In this document: positions 54,590 through 62,374 of the stretch, in pieces
Layout: each line of letters starts with the position of its first letter
How positions within the stretch are numbered: the stretch's first letter is position 1
NCBI RefSeq assembly: GCF_014205335.1
Contig: NZ_JACHNH010000001.1
Span: 7,806,501 to 7,870,500, forward strand
Direction: 5' to 3'
From: Amorphoplanes digitatis
GTDB taxonomy: Bacteria > Actinomycetota > Actinomycetes > Mycobacteriales > Micromonosporaceae
Length of the DNA: 64,000 nt
Notes under the pieces: model-generated
Databases searched by the model: none
What the model was told of the DNA's origin: nothing
Seen by the model: only the letters and a program-made list of their open reading frames with translations
Program-made: the position numbers and the translations under genes

Positions 54590-55153
54590 TCACGCTCGGC
54601 GCAGCATGCGGGCCAGCAGCAGGGTCAGGCCGACGGCCGCACCGAGCCCGACCAGGGTGGCGATGACGAACGCGCCACCGGCGAGTTCGGCGGTCAGGCC
54701 GAGCGCGATCACGGTCAGCATCGCGGAGATCAGGATCACCACCAGCGCCCGCCCCAGCCAGGAGGCGACCACGTCGACGTTGACGACCGCGTCGTACGGC
54801 AGGACCGCCGCGAGCGCCGCCAGCGTGTGCCCCAGGTACAGCAGGGTCGCGATGCTCAGCACCCGCCAGAGCGCGACCCGGGAGTCGCCCCAGGTGGTGT
54901 CGAGGATCCAGCCCCCGACCACCACCAGGACCGCGACGGTGACGCCCCGGCCGCGCGGCGCGAAGGCCGGGTAGACGGCGACCAGGCCGAGCGCCGCCAG
55001 GTAACGGCTCGCCACCAGGCCGGCGGGCCAGGCGACGGTCATCGCGGCGAACAGCGCCAGCCCGATCCCGCACCGGACCAGCAGGGGCAGCAGCGTGGCG
55101 CGGACCGCCGCCGTGCGCGCCCGGTCCATCCGCTTGTTGAGTCCGCTCAGCAT
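54590..55153 (-). CDS. Small polytopic membrane protein at end of MoxR operon, 187 aa
   Basis: I do not recognise a named family. About five hydrophobic helices: LLVRCGIGLALFAAMTVAW, YLAALGLVAVYPAF, VTVAVLVVVGGWIL, VLSIATLLYLGHTLAALAAVL and ALVVILISAMLTVIALG, with a final AFVIATLVGLGAAVGLTLLL. The N-terminus is basic (KRMDRARTAAVRAT). ATG 55153 is one base from the DUF58 stop, so translation is probably coupled and the protein should work with the MoxR/DUF58 system. The following 126 bases to ndh hold no gene. Confidence 0.8.
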   Translation of the reverse strand: MLSGLNKRMDRARTAAVRATLLPLLVRCGIGLALFAAMTVAWPAGLVASRYLAALGLVAVYPAFAPRGRGVTVAVLVVVGGWILDTTWGDSRVALWRVLSIATLLYLGHTLAALAAVLPYDAVVNVDVVASWLGRALVVILISAMLTVIALGLTAELAGGAFVIATLVGLGAAVGLTLLLARMLRRA

Positions 55154-55154
55154 G

Positions 55155-56525
55155 TCAGCGCCCCCGGGGCGCGGAGGCGAGCCGGGACACGTCGCGCAGC
55201 ACCAGGTCGAGGCTGCCGGTCCCGGCCCAGGTCACCACGGGCACGCCGTGCTCACGCAGCCGGCCGAGCACGTTCTCCCGCTCCATCCGCCACAGCCGCG
55301 TGGCCAGCGGCGTCCACGGTCCGCGGCTGGGCGGCGCGGCACCGGCCGGGAGCGTGTCGACGGCCACCGTGTACCGCCCGGACTGGGTCAGGCCCGCCAG
55401 CATGTCGGCCGAGCGCGGGTCGACGAGCGGCGTCAGCACCACGACGAGGGCGTCCGGCGACACGTGGTGTGCGCCGAAGACGTGCTCGTGCGGGCCGTCG
55501 GCGTCGTTGTTGTCGGCGCGCACGTCGAGCAGCCACTCGAGCACCGTCAGATATTGCCGGCGGCCGGTCGCCGGCCGCAGCCGGCGCGCGGTGGAGCCGT
55601 ACTCCAACAGCGACACCCGGTCGCCGCGCTGGAGGTAGTGCTCCGCGATCGCTGCGGCCGCGCGCACGGTCGTGTCGAGCACCGACGCCCGGCCCTTGAC
55701 GCCCTCGGACGCGCCGGCCTCGCCGAGCACGTCGAGCAGGAGCAGCACCTCGGCGTCGCGGTCCGAGAGCGTCGAGGCCACGTGCAGGTCCCGGGTGCGC
55801 AGGGACACCCGCCAGTCGATGCGGCGCAGCCGGTCGCCGGGTGCGAACGGGCGCACCCCGGCGAGCTCGCCGCCCTCGCCCGGCCGCCGCGACCGGTGGT
55901 TGCCGACCAGGCCGGCCGCCGCGGGCATCGCCTCGGTGGCCGCGAACGGCTCGGTCTCGGGAAAGACGCGCACGCCCCGGGCCGGCGTCACGACCGGCCG
56001 GCAGGCGAGCAGGCCGCCGCAGGCGGCGACCCGGGCGGCGGCGGGACCGACGTCGTGCCGGCCCCAGCGCAGCGCCGCGCCGGGCAGCTCCACGCCGGTC
56101 CAGCCGTCGGGCGCGACGGTGATCGCGAACGGCCGGTCGGCGTTCTCCAGCTCCAGCCACGGCGACGTGCGCGCGCGGACCACGACCAGGTCGTAGGTGA
56201 TCACGTCGGGGTTCGCGACGGTCAGCCCGGCCTCGACCCGGCCACCCTCGACGATGTGTTCCTCGGCCGCCTCGATGGTCAGCTCGGGTGCCGAGCGGGG
56301 CATCCGGCGCAGGCCGATGGCCGCGCCGACGGCGAACGGCGCCGCGAGCAGCACCAGGTCGACCCGGCCCAGCGCCACCCCGAGCACGAGCAGCAGGCCG
56401 GTGAGCAGGACTGTGCGGCCGAGCGCCCGGGTGGGCACCCAGGCCGGCGCCGCCCACGCCTCCTCCGCCGCCGCAACCCCGGCGGGTACGGCGGCGCGCA
56501 GCGGCGGCGGCTCCATGGCTGTCAC
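55155..56525 (-). CDS. DUF58 domain protein (MoxR partner), about 456 aa
   Basis: Two membrane helices near the N-terminus (ALGRTVLLTGLLLVLGVAL; LVLLAAPFAVGAAIG) are followed by a DUF58 region. Its signature is FAPGDRLRRIDWRVSLRTRDLHV (in two parts, about residues 260-282), then a von Willebrand-like fold (EVLLLLDVLGEAGA, GDRVSLLEYGS, LVVVLTPLVDPRS). Such proteins work with MoxR AAA ATPases, probably as chaperones for metal insertion or complex assembly. GTG 56525 overlaps the moxR stop by four bases; ATG 56516 is an alternative three codons later. Confidence 0.9.
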   Translation of the reverse strand: MTAMEPPPLRAAVPAGVAAAEEAWAAPAWVPTRALGRTVLLTGLLLVLGVALGRVDLVLLAAPFAVGAAIGLRRMPRSAPELTIEAAEEHIVEGGRVEAGLTVANPDVITYDLVVVRARTSPWLELENADRPFAITVAPDGWTGVELPGAALRWGRHDVGPAAARVAACGGLLACRPVVTPARGVRVFPETEPFAATEAMPAAAGLVGNHRSRRPGEGGELAGVRPFAPGDRLRRIDWRVSLRTRDLHVASTLSDRDAEVLLLLDVLGEAGASEGVKGRASVLDTTVRAAAAIAEHYLQRGDRVSLLEYGSTARRLRPATGRRQYLTVLEWLLDVRADNNDADGPHEHVFGAHHVSPDALVVVLTPLVDPRSADMLAGLTQSGRYTVAVDTLPAGAAPPSRGPWTPLATRLWRMERENVLGRLREHGVPVVTWAGTGSLDLVLRDVSRLASAPRGR

Positions 56526-57532
56526 TGTTCGGCGTACCCGCCCGCGTACGTGGGCAGGGCGCCGCTGGCTGGCGCCGGCACCGCCTGGAGCACCTCCTGG
56601 ACCACGAAGGACGGGTCGACGCGGCGCAGCCACATCTCCGGCCGCAGCGTGATCCGGTGCGCGAGCGCCGGCACGGCCACGTCCTTGACGTCCTCGGGCA
56701 CCACGTAGTCGCGGCCGGCCATGATGGCGCGAGCCCGGGCCAGCAGCAGCAGCGCCAGCGAGCCGCGCGGCGAGGAGCCGACAAGCGCCGAGGCGTGCTC
56801 ACGGGTCGCGGAGGTCAGCGCCACGATGTAGCGGCCGATCGAGTCCTCGACGGCGACGTGCTCGAGGGAGGCCTGCATGGCCATCAGCCGCCGGGCGTCG
56901 ACGACGGGCGCGAGCTGCGCGTCCTCCTGGCGGCGGGACATCCGGCGGCGCAGCACCTCCCACTCCTCGTCCCGGGTCGGGTAACCGAACGAGACGCGCA
57001 GCATGAAGCGGTCCAGCTGGGCCTCCGGCAGCGGGTACGTGCCCTCGTACTCGATCGGGTTGGCCGTGGCCAGGACGTGGAACGGCGGGTCCAGCCGGTA
57101 GGTGACGCCCTCGACCGAGACCTGCTTCTCCTGCATGGCCTCGAGCAGGGCGGCCTGGGTCTTCGGCGGCGTCCGGTTGATCTCGTCGGCGAGCAGCATG
57201 TTCGTGAAGACCGGGCCGGCGCGGAAGGCGAAGTCGCCCTTGCGCTGGTCATAGAGGAACGAGCCGGTGACGTCGGCCGGCAGCAGGTCGGGGGTGAACT
57301 GCAGCCGCCGGAAGTCGAGCCCGAGCGCTTGGGCGAAGCACCGGGCGGTCAGCGTCTTGCCGAGGCCGGGCAGGTCCTCGAGCAGCACGTGACCGCCGGC
57401 CAGGATGCCCGCCAGCACCAGTTCGAGGGCGTCCCGCTTGCCGACAACGACGCTGCCGACCGAGTCCAGGACAGCGCCGGCCATCCTGTGCACCTCGTAC
57501 GGCGGCAGGATCTCCACGCTCGCGTCCGTCAC
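56522..57532 (-). CDS. MoxR-family AAA ATPase, 336 aa
   Basis: An AAA+ chaperone-like ATPase. Walker A is LLEDLPGLGKTLTARCFA (about residues 50-67), Walker B is NMLLADEINRTPPKTQAALLEAM, sensor 1 is VLATANPIEYEGTYPLPEAQLDRF, and sensor 2 lies in SSPRGSLALLLLARA. The arrangement DUF4129 - membrane protein - MoxR - DUF58 - membrane protein on one strand with tiny gaps is a standard MoxR operon. The substrate is unknown; no transglutaminase-like gene, often present, is seen. The start is GTG 57532, 12 bases after the preceding stop. Confidence 0.94.
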   Translation of the reverse strand: MTDASVEILPPYEVHRMAGAVLDSVGSVVVGKRDALELVLAGILAGGHVLLEDLPGLGKTLTARCFAQALGLDFRRLQFTPDLLPADVTGSFLYDQRKGDFAFRAGPVFTNMLLADEINRTPPKTQAALLEAMQEKQVSVEGVTYRLDPPFHVLATANPIEYEGTYPLPEAQLDRFMLRVSFGYPTRDEEWEVLRRRMSRRQEDAQLAPVVDARRLMAMQASLEHVAVEDSIGRYIVALTSATREHASALVGSSPRGSLALLLLARARAIMAGRDYVVPEDVKDVAVPALAHRITLRPEMWLRRVDPSFVVQEVLQAVPAPASGALPTYAGGYAEQ

Positions 57533-57544
57533 CGAACCACCCTC

Positions 57545-58138
57545 TCAGATTCTCTCTAGTGCATCGACGTAGGTGGCGAGCTCGCGCGCCTTCGGCCCGC
57601 GCCGGACCGGCGCGTCCAGAAACCCCCACAGCGGCTCGCCCAGCAGCTCCCGGGCGCGCCGCGGATCCGACGACCGGGTGATGCCGTGTTTGAGCCGCAA
57701 TCGCTCGTCCGCGAGCTCGGCGAGCACGGGCAGGACGTTACGCGAGAACTTCTCCGCGTCGCTCTGCGACCAGTCCAGTTGCCGCTCCCAGCGGCGCACC
57801 GCGGCGCGCAGGGTGTCGGTGCCGGCCAGCCGGCTGCCGGAGGAGTCCGCGCCGCGCGACGCGGAGCGGCGCGGCGGCACCGGCGGGGCCACTTCGGACA
57901 CCGCGAGCATCAGCAGGCGAAGCGCCACGAATGCCGCCACGATCAGCAGGATCGAGACGCTGATGCCCCGCGACCGCAGCCCGGCGACCGTGACGACGGT
58001 CGCCACCACGATCAGCGCCACATTGCGGAAGATCCATCCGGCCCTCGAACGCGGCTTCTCGACGACCTCACCGGGCTCCTCGACGAACGCCTCGTCCCCG
58101 CGGCTCCCGAAAAGCTCCTCAAGCCCCCCGTCACTCAT
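57545..58138 (-). CDS. Membrane protein of MoxR operon, 197 aa
   Basis: No named family recognised. It has an acidic N-terminus (MSDGGLEELFGSRGDEAFVEEPGE), two adjacent membrane helices (about residues 36-80: NVALIVVATVVTVAGL and ISVSILLIVAAFVALRLLML) and a cytoplasmic helical domain with WERQLDWSQSDAEKFSRNV, ELADERLRLKHGI and RARELLGEPLWGFLD. This C-terminal block occurs in proteins placed just before MoxR in actinomycetes and may connect the ATPase to the membrane; that is inference. ATG 58138 overlaps the stop of a 26-codon frame by four bases. Confidence 0.85.
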   Translation of the reverse strand: MSDGGLEELFGSRGDEAFVEEPGEVVEKPRSRAGWIFRNVALIVVATVVTVAGLRSRGISVSILLIVAAFVALRLLMLAVSEVAPPVPPRRSASRGADSSGSRLAGTDTLRAAVRRWERQLDWSQSDAEKFSRNVLPVLAELADERLRLKHGITRSSDPRRARELLGEPLWGFLDAPVRRGPKARELATYVDALERI

Positions 58139-58215
58139 GCCGTCACCTCCGCTGGCGCTCCGGCGACGACATGGGTTTTGGACTGAGTTGATGATTCGCT
58201 CGCAAGCTCGCTCAT
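58135..58215 (-). CDS. Possible 26-aa micro-ORF between two MoxR-operon genes
   Basis: ATG 58215 overlaps the DUF4129 stop (ATGA), and the TGA stop overlaps the ATG of the next gene (ATGA) in the same way. It encodes MSELASESSTQSKTHVVAG and six more residues. Codon use (TCA, ACT, AAA, CAT, CTT) is not GC-rich as in the neighbours. The perfect double overlap suggests it may carry ribosomes between the two genes even if the peptide itself has no function. Confidence 0.3.
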   Translation of the reverse strand: MSELASESSTQSKTHVVAGAPAEVTA

Positions 58216-58907
58216 GACGGCACCCCCGCCCCCAGGTCGGCGCGCAGGCGCTCGAGCGCGGTGCGGGCCTGGCGGCGCATCTGGTCGTCGACGGTGTGCG
58301 TCGCGTAGCGGGCCTGCCGGTAGACGGCCGCGAACGGGGTGAGCACGCCCGCGTCGACCCGCTGCTCGGCGAGCAGGCGGGCGACCAGGTCCGTAGGGCT
58401 GTCCCCCGCGTGCCGCGGCGTGCCGGCCGCGGCCGCGGCGTCCTCGAGCCGGACCCAGCAGGCGATCACCGCCCGGCGCGGGTCCCGGTCGGTGTCGGAG
58501 AGCTCCTGGAGGCCGGCGTCGAGGGCCGCGACCAGGTCCTCCGCGGTGCGCGGCTCCCGCCGCCGGGTGTCGAGCCGGCCCTTGCGGGTGCCGCGGCGGC
58601 CGAGCTGGTGGCGCAGCACGGCCCAGACGACGAGCCCGAGAATCGCCAGGGCGAGGACCCCGAGCACGACAAGGGCCACCCGGCCGACCCAGTCGGGCAG
58701 GTCGCCGCCCGCCACCGGCTCCGCGGACGGGCGGACGACCGCCTCCCGCGAGGGCGGCAGCAGCGGCGGGGCCTCGGTGGCCGGCGCGGCGTCGGGGTTG
58801 AAGCGCTCGAGCTGCGGCGCCGAGTGGGTGGCCGCCAGCGAGGCGAGAAAGAGCAGCCCGAGGACGGCGGCCAGCGGCCACCAGCGACGGAGTGCGGCGA
58901 GATCCAA
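58212..58907 (-). CDS. DUF4129 domain membrane protein, about 231 aa
   Basis: First gene of the MoxR operon. A membrane helix at the N-terminus (WWPLAAVLGLLFLASLAAT), an extracytoplasmic Pro-rich segment (PATEAPPLLPPSREAVV), a second helix (VALVVLGVLALAILGLVVWAVL), then a cytoplasmic DUF4129 helical domain (RRAVIACWVRLEDAAAAAGTPR, TPFAAVYRQARYATHTV). TTG 58907 is chosen because AGGG lies six bases upstream and it avoids overlap with the upstream glycosylase gene; ATG 58994 in the same frame would overlap that gene by 41 bases. The start is uncertain, the domain clear. Confidence 0.85.
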   Translation of the reverse strand: MDLAALRRWWPLAAVLGLLFLASLAATHSAPQLERFNPDAAPATEAPPLLPPSREAVVRPSAEPVAGGDLPDWVGRVALVVLGVLALAILGLVVWAVLRHQLGRRGTRKGRLDTRRREPRTAEDLVAALDAGLQELSDTDRDPRRAVIACWVRLEDAAAAAGTPRHAGDSPTDLVARLLAEQRVDAGVLTPFAAVYRQARYATHTVDDQMRRQARTALERLRADLGAGVPS

Positions 58908-58953
58908 TTCGAGCCCTAGGTTTCGATGCTCCGAAATTTCGGCAGACTCCGCA

Positions 58954-59703
58954 TCATGCCAGGCCCGCGCGGCGTTTCGCATCGGCGAAGACATCGTCGA
59001 GCATCACGGGTGTGAGCCGGCCGGTGAAGGTGTTCTGCTGCGAGACGTGGTAGCAGCCGAGCAGGTCGGGCGCGCCGGCGACGCTGACCTGCGCGCCGTG
59101 CCCGAAGGCCGGGCGCGGCACGGGCGGCCGGACGCCGTAGACGGCGGTCATCGCCGGCCACCAGGCCGCCCAGGCGAAGGCGCCGAGCGCTACCACCACC
59201 CGCAGCGTGGGCCTGATGAGATCAAGCTCACGGTGCAGCCAGGGCGCGCAGGCGTCCCGCTCGGCGGGCAGCGGCTTGTTGTCCGGCGGTGCGCAGCGGA
59301 CCGCCGCGAAGATCCGGGTGTGGTGCAGGGCCAGGCCGTCGTCGGCGGCGACGCTCGTCGGCTGGTTGGCCAGGCCGGCCCGGTGCAGGGCCGCGAAGAG
59401 CACGTCGCCGGAGCGGTCGCCGGTGAAGATGCGGCCGGTGCGGTTGCCGCCGTGCGCGGCGGGCGCGAGGCCGAGGATCGCGATGGTGGCGCCGGCCGGG
59501 CCGAAGCCCGGCACCGGGCGGCCCCAGTAGTCCTGGTCGCGGAAGGAGGCCCGCTTGACGGCCGCGACCTCCTCGCGCCAGGCGACCAGGCGCGGGCACG
59601 CGAAGCAGTCGGCGACGCCGGCGTCGACGGCGGGCAGGTCGGCCGCCGCGGCCGCGTGGGCGGCGACCTCCTGCGGGGTACGGCTGGGCACGCGGTCAAG
59701 CAC
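58954..59703 (-). CDS. Uracil-DNA glycosylase, family 5 (UdgB type), 249 aa
   Basis: It removes uracil, and in this family also hypoxanthine or ethenocytosine, from DNA. Motif A is ILGLAPAAHGGNRTGRIFTGD (in two parts: GLAPAAHGGN and RTGRIFTGD), typical of family 5, with no catalytic Asp/Asn at the family 1/4 position. Motif B is CYHVSQQNTFTG. Four cysteines for an iron-sulfur cluster are seen in DCFACPRLV and RCAPPDNKPLPAERDAC. GTG 59703 is chosen from the family start; longer frames add basic low-complexity sequence. It sits upstream of the MoxR operon. Confidence 0.93.
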   Translation of the reverse strand: MLDRVPSRTPQEVAAHAAAAADLPAVDAGVADCFACPRLVAWREEVAAVKRASFRDQDYWGRPVPGFGPAGATIAILGLAPAAHGGNRTGRIFTGDRSGDVLFAALHRAGLANQPTSVAADDGLALHHTRIFAAVRCAPPDNKPLPAERDACAPWLHRELDLIRPTLRVVVALGAFAWAAWWPAMTAVYGVRPPVPRPAFGHGAQVSVAGAPDLLGCYHVSQQNTFTGRLTPVMLDDVFADAKRRAGLA

Positions 59704-59762
59704 AGCACCGCACGCGACGGCGGGAGCACCCGGGGTGGATGCTCCCGCCGTACGGGTGAAGA

Positions 59763-60329
59763 TCAGGCCTTGGGCCGCAGGCAGAGCAGGTAGCCGCCGC
59801 CGGCGGTGCTGCTGTAGACGTAGTACTCCTCGTTCTCCTTGAAGTACTTCTCGCACGACTTGCTGTCGGTGTCGGTCTCGCCGTTGACCCGGCCGACCAC
59901 GGTGAACGCGGCCTCCTTCGATGCGCAGTCGACGACCTCGGCCTGCGCCTCGGTCTCCTCGTCGACCTTGACGTTCTGCGACGACGCGACGCAGTCGCCG
60001 ACGGCCGCGTCCTTCGCCTTGTCACCGAAGAAGTAGCCCTTGCCGACGAAGATAATCACCGAGACGACGATGATGCCGACGATGCGCAGCGCGAGGTTGG
60101 CGGCGTTGCCCCGCTTCTTCTTCTCCGGCTCGATGGGGAAGGTGGCCGGAGTGCCGAAACCCTGCTGGGGCGCGGAGCCGAAGCCCTGCTGCGCCGGGTC
60201 GCCGACGGGCTGGCCGTCGACCGGCGGCGCGCCGAACGGCTGGCTCGGCACGGGAGCGCCGGCGCCCTCGGAGACGGGCGGCGGGAAACCGTCGCCGGCG
60301 GGGGGCGGAGACGCAACCGGGTTGCTCAC
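59763..60329 (-). CDS. LppU/SCO3897-family membrane-anchored protein, 188 aa
   Basis: A Pro/Gly/Gln-rich cytoplasmic N-terminus (PPPAGDGFPPPVSEG, QQGFGSAPQQGFGTP) is followed by EKKKRG, one membrane helix (LALRIVGIIVVSVIIFVG) and an outside domain of about 85 residues with four cysteines (GDCVASS, VDCASKEAAFTVVGRV, SCEKYF, LLCLRPK). The VGDCV...VDCxSxxA..VVG pattern matches LppU/SCO3897-type domains. The function is unknown. GTG 60329 has GAAAGGAA at a normal distance. Confidence 0.85.
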   Translation of the reverse strand: MSNPVASPPPAGDGFPPPVSEGAGAPVPSQPFGAPPVDGQPVGDPAQQGFGSAPQQGFGTPATFPIEPEKKKRGNAANLALRIVGIIVVSVIIFVGKGYFFGDKAKDAAVGDCVASSQNVKVDEETEAQAEVVDCASKEAAFTVVGRVNGETDTDSKSCEKYFKENEEYYVYSSTAGGGYLLCLRPKA

Positions 60330-60422
60330 TATGGTTCCTTTCGAGGTCCGGCCGAGGGGGTCGGCCGATCGCAGCACAACCTAGCGATTGGCAGGCCACC
60401 CCGCGACCCCGTCAGCCCAGGT

Positions 60423-61460
60423 TCATCTCGGCGCGACCGAAGTCGCCGCGGCGCTGGCCGAAGGGCCCGGTTCGGTAGTGGCCGAAGGGCTGACCCGGGA
60501 ACTTCCGGGCGGCGCCGGCACCGGCCGGGTGCCCGGCGACGCCTCCTCGGCGGGATCGGCGCTCGCGGCGGGACCGGCGCTGGTCGCGGGATCGGCCTGC
60601 TCCGGCAGCCGGTACGGCGCCCGGCCCGGGCAGTACGGATAGGTGAGCGTCTCCACCTCGGTGTATGCGCCCGTCTCGTCGGTGCAGTACGGGTTGCCGA
60701 GGCGCAGCGGCTCGCCGTTCTGATCGAAGATCCGCGCGTTGTCGACCAGGCGCCCCTGCTCGTCGTACACGAAGAGGTCCTCTATGTTGCTGTAGGGATT
60801 GTCGTAGTTCACGTCGGTGTAGTACGAGTCCCGGGTGCTGCTGTCGGCGGAGCTGAATCCGCCGAGCGCGACCAGCACCAGAATCACCGACGCGGCGTAG
60901 AGCGACATGCGCGGCCACTTCGTGAGCCGCAGCGAGCGCCGGCCGAGCCAGATCGAGCCGAGGACGCCGATGCCGAGCAGCAGCAGGGCCACGACCTCGC
61001 TGCCGCCGATGCGCGGCAGCAGGCCGATCGGCTGCCCGCTGTCGTCGAGCATCCAGGCCAGCACCATCGCCGCGAGGTAACCGCGCAGGACCCACCAGGC
61101 CGGGCGGAGCAGGAGCAGGAACTCGCTGACCCTGGAGTATCCGAGCAGCGGCCCGAGCCGGGCGTCGACGGCGCTCAGCCGGACCAGGGCCTGGTCGCGC
61201 AGCTCGAAGAGCTGGTGTGCGCGGCTCGGCGGGTCGGGGAAGCCGCCGACGAAACCGGCGGTGCCGCGCAGGTCGGCCGCGTAGGCCTCCGGGCTGCCGA
61301 GCCGCTCGGTCAGCGTGCCGCCGCCGTCGGCGAGCACCTCGGCCAGGTGCTCCGGCAGGTCCTCGAGCAGCTCGTCGCGCAGGGACTCCGGCAGGTCGCC
61401 GAGCGCCGCACGGACCGCGAACACGTAGAGGTTGATCTCGTCCTGAGCTGTGGTGGTCAC
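60423..61460 (-). CDS. HAAS-domain (DUF1700-like) membrane protein under PadR control, 345 aa
   Basis: The N-terminal HAAS-like helical module (residues 1-70: YVFAVRAALGDLPESLRDELLEDLPEHLAEVLAD in parts, then LTERLGSPEAYAADLR) is typical of proteins coded next to PadR regulators. Four membrane helices follow (LRGYLAAMVLAWML; EVVALLLLGIGVLGSIWL; MSLYAASVILVLVALGG), then an extracytoplasmic domain with SYYTDVNYDNPYSNIEDLFVYDE and two cysteines, and a Ser/Pro/Ala-rich tail. GTG 61460 overlaps the padR stop by four bases. It is probably a membrane-bound partner in the response sensed by the regulator; the signal is unknown. Confidence 0.87.
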   Translation of the reverse strand: MTTTAQDEINLYVFAVRAALGDLPESLRDELLEDLPEHLAEVLADGGGTLTERLGSPEAYAADLRGTAGFVGGFPDPPSRAHQLFELRDQALVRLSAVDARLGPLLGYSRVSEFLLLLRPAWWVLRGYLAAMVLAWMLDDSGQPIGLLPRIGGSEVVALLLLGIGVLGSIWLGRRSLRLTKWPRMSLYAASVILVLVALGGFSSADSSTRDSYYTDVNYDNPYSNIEDLFVYDEQGRLVDNARIFDQNGEPLRLGNPYCTDETGAYTEVETLTYPYCPGRAPYRLPEQADPATSAGPAASADPAEEASPGTRPVPAPPGSSRVSPSATTEPGPSASAAATSVAPR

Positions 61461-61786
61461 GGCGTCTCCCGCTCGCGAAGCAGATCGTTCATCGTGGATG
61501 CGAAGCCCTGCCAGATCTTGCCGGACCGCTGCAACTCGGCGCGGCCGGCGGCGTTGAGCGCGTAGTACTTGCGGTGCGGGCCCTCGTCGCTGGGCACCAC
61601 GTACGTGGTGAGGAGGCCGGCGTTGAAGAGCCGGCGCAGGGTCCCGTAAACGGAGGCGTCGCCGACGTCGGTCAGGCCGGCGATGCGCAGGCGGCGCAGG
61701 ATGTCGTAGCCGTAGCCGTCGTCCTCGCGAAGGGCGGCGAGGCAGGCGAGATCCAGCACTCCCTTGAGGAGCTGTGTGGTATCCAC
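61457..61786 (-). CDS. PadR-family transcriptional regulator, 109 aa
   Basis: A winged-helix repressor: LLKGVLDLACLAALREDDGYGYDILRRL (two parts) and DASVYGTLRRLFNAGLL are the PadR signature, followed by the wing EGPHRKYYALNAAGRAEL. GTG 61786 (VDTTQLLKG) is the family start. A promoter with a perfect inverted repeat between -35 and -10 lies directly upstream, and the predicted transcript starts at the GTG itself, so the gene is probably leaderless and autoregulated. It is coupled to the HAAS protein gene by a GTGA overlap. Confidence 0.93.
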   Translation of the reverse strand: MDTTQLLKGVLDLACLAALREDDGYGYDILRRLRIAGLTDVGDASVYGTLRRLFNAGLLTTYVVPSDEGPHRKYYALNAAGRAELQRSGKIWQGFASTMNDLLRERETP

Positions 61787-61793
61787 GCGGTGC

Positions 61794-61823
61794 ACACTAC
61801 TTCGCGATGCGAAGTAGTGTCAA
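61794..61823 (-). promoter_or_regulatory. PadR operator overlapping a leaderless promoter
   Basis: A 12-bp perfect inverted repeat with a 3-base centre: ACACTACTTCGC (61794-61805) and GCGAAGTAGTGT (61809-61820). On the minus strand TTGACA (61823-61818) and TAGTGT (61799-61794) form a promoter with an 18-base spacer, and the padR GTG lies 7 bases after the -10. The repeat fills the promoter, so bound PadR would block RNA polymerase. Confidence 0.75.
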
Positions 61824-61876
61824 AGACAGATCAACGCCGATCGGGCCGATTGCGCGCGGCCACCACAATGATCTCC

Positions 61877-62374
61877 ATGAGTAGTAATCTTTCGGCCTTT
61901 GTCATGCGGCCGACCCCGGCCGGCCGCGCCTGGGCCACCAGCGTCGGCGCGATCGTGGTGGAACTGCCCTTCGGGCTGGCCCTGATCCCGTTCAGCAACG
62001 AGGTTTCCAAGACCATAGGCGGCGGGCCGGACCTGTATGGACAGTTCAGATATCTGTCGACGACCTTGGCCGAGCATGGTCGCCGGCTCTCGGCAGAGGC
62101 GCCGATCGCGTTCGTCGGCCAGGAGAGTTTCGGCAGCCTCGGCTGGCACGAGGCGATCGGCTGGCGCGGCGGTGACGTCGCGTTCGGGCCGCGATTCACG
62201 TCCGACGGCTACGAGGACGACTGGTTCGAGATCGTCGACGACCCACGGGACCACGCCATCAACCAGGTGCTGCGGTGGTTCGGCGTCGACCGGGGCGACT
62301 CGTGGGACGAGTTCGAGGCGGTCGGCTTCGACAAGTGCCGCGACACGAACGACTGGTACGCGAGGTCGCTCTAG
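61877..62374 (+). CDS. Hypothetical protein, 165 aa
   Basis: I do not recognise a family. It seems soluble, with one moderately hydrophobic stretch (SVGAIVVELPFGLALIPFS) and a Trp/Asp-rich C-terminal half (SLGWHEAIGWRGGDVAFGPRF, DDWFEIVDDPRDHAINQVL, WDEFEAVGFDKCRDTNDWY in parts). ATG 61877 or ATG 61868 (three codons longer) are both possible; no ribosome site is seen. Third-position GC is high over most of the frame but lower at the 5' end. It is divergent from padR and its last 4 bases overlap the convergent ppx gene. Confidence 0.65.
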   Translation: MSSNLSAFVMRPTPAGRAWATSVGAIVVELPFGLALIPFSNEVSKTIGGGPDLYGQFRYLSTTLAEHGRRLSAEAPIAFVGQESFGSLGWHEAIGWRGGDVAFGPRFTSDGYEDDWFEIVDDPRDHAINQVLRWFGVDRGDSWDEFEAVGFDKCRDTNDWYARSL

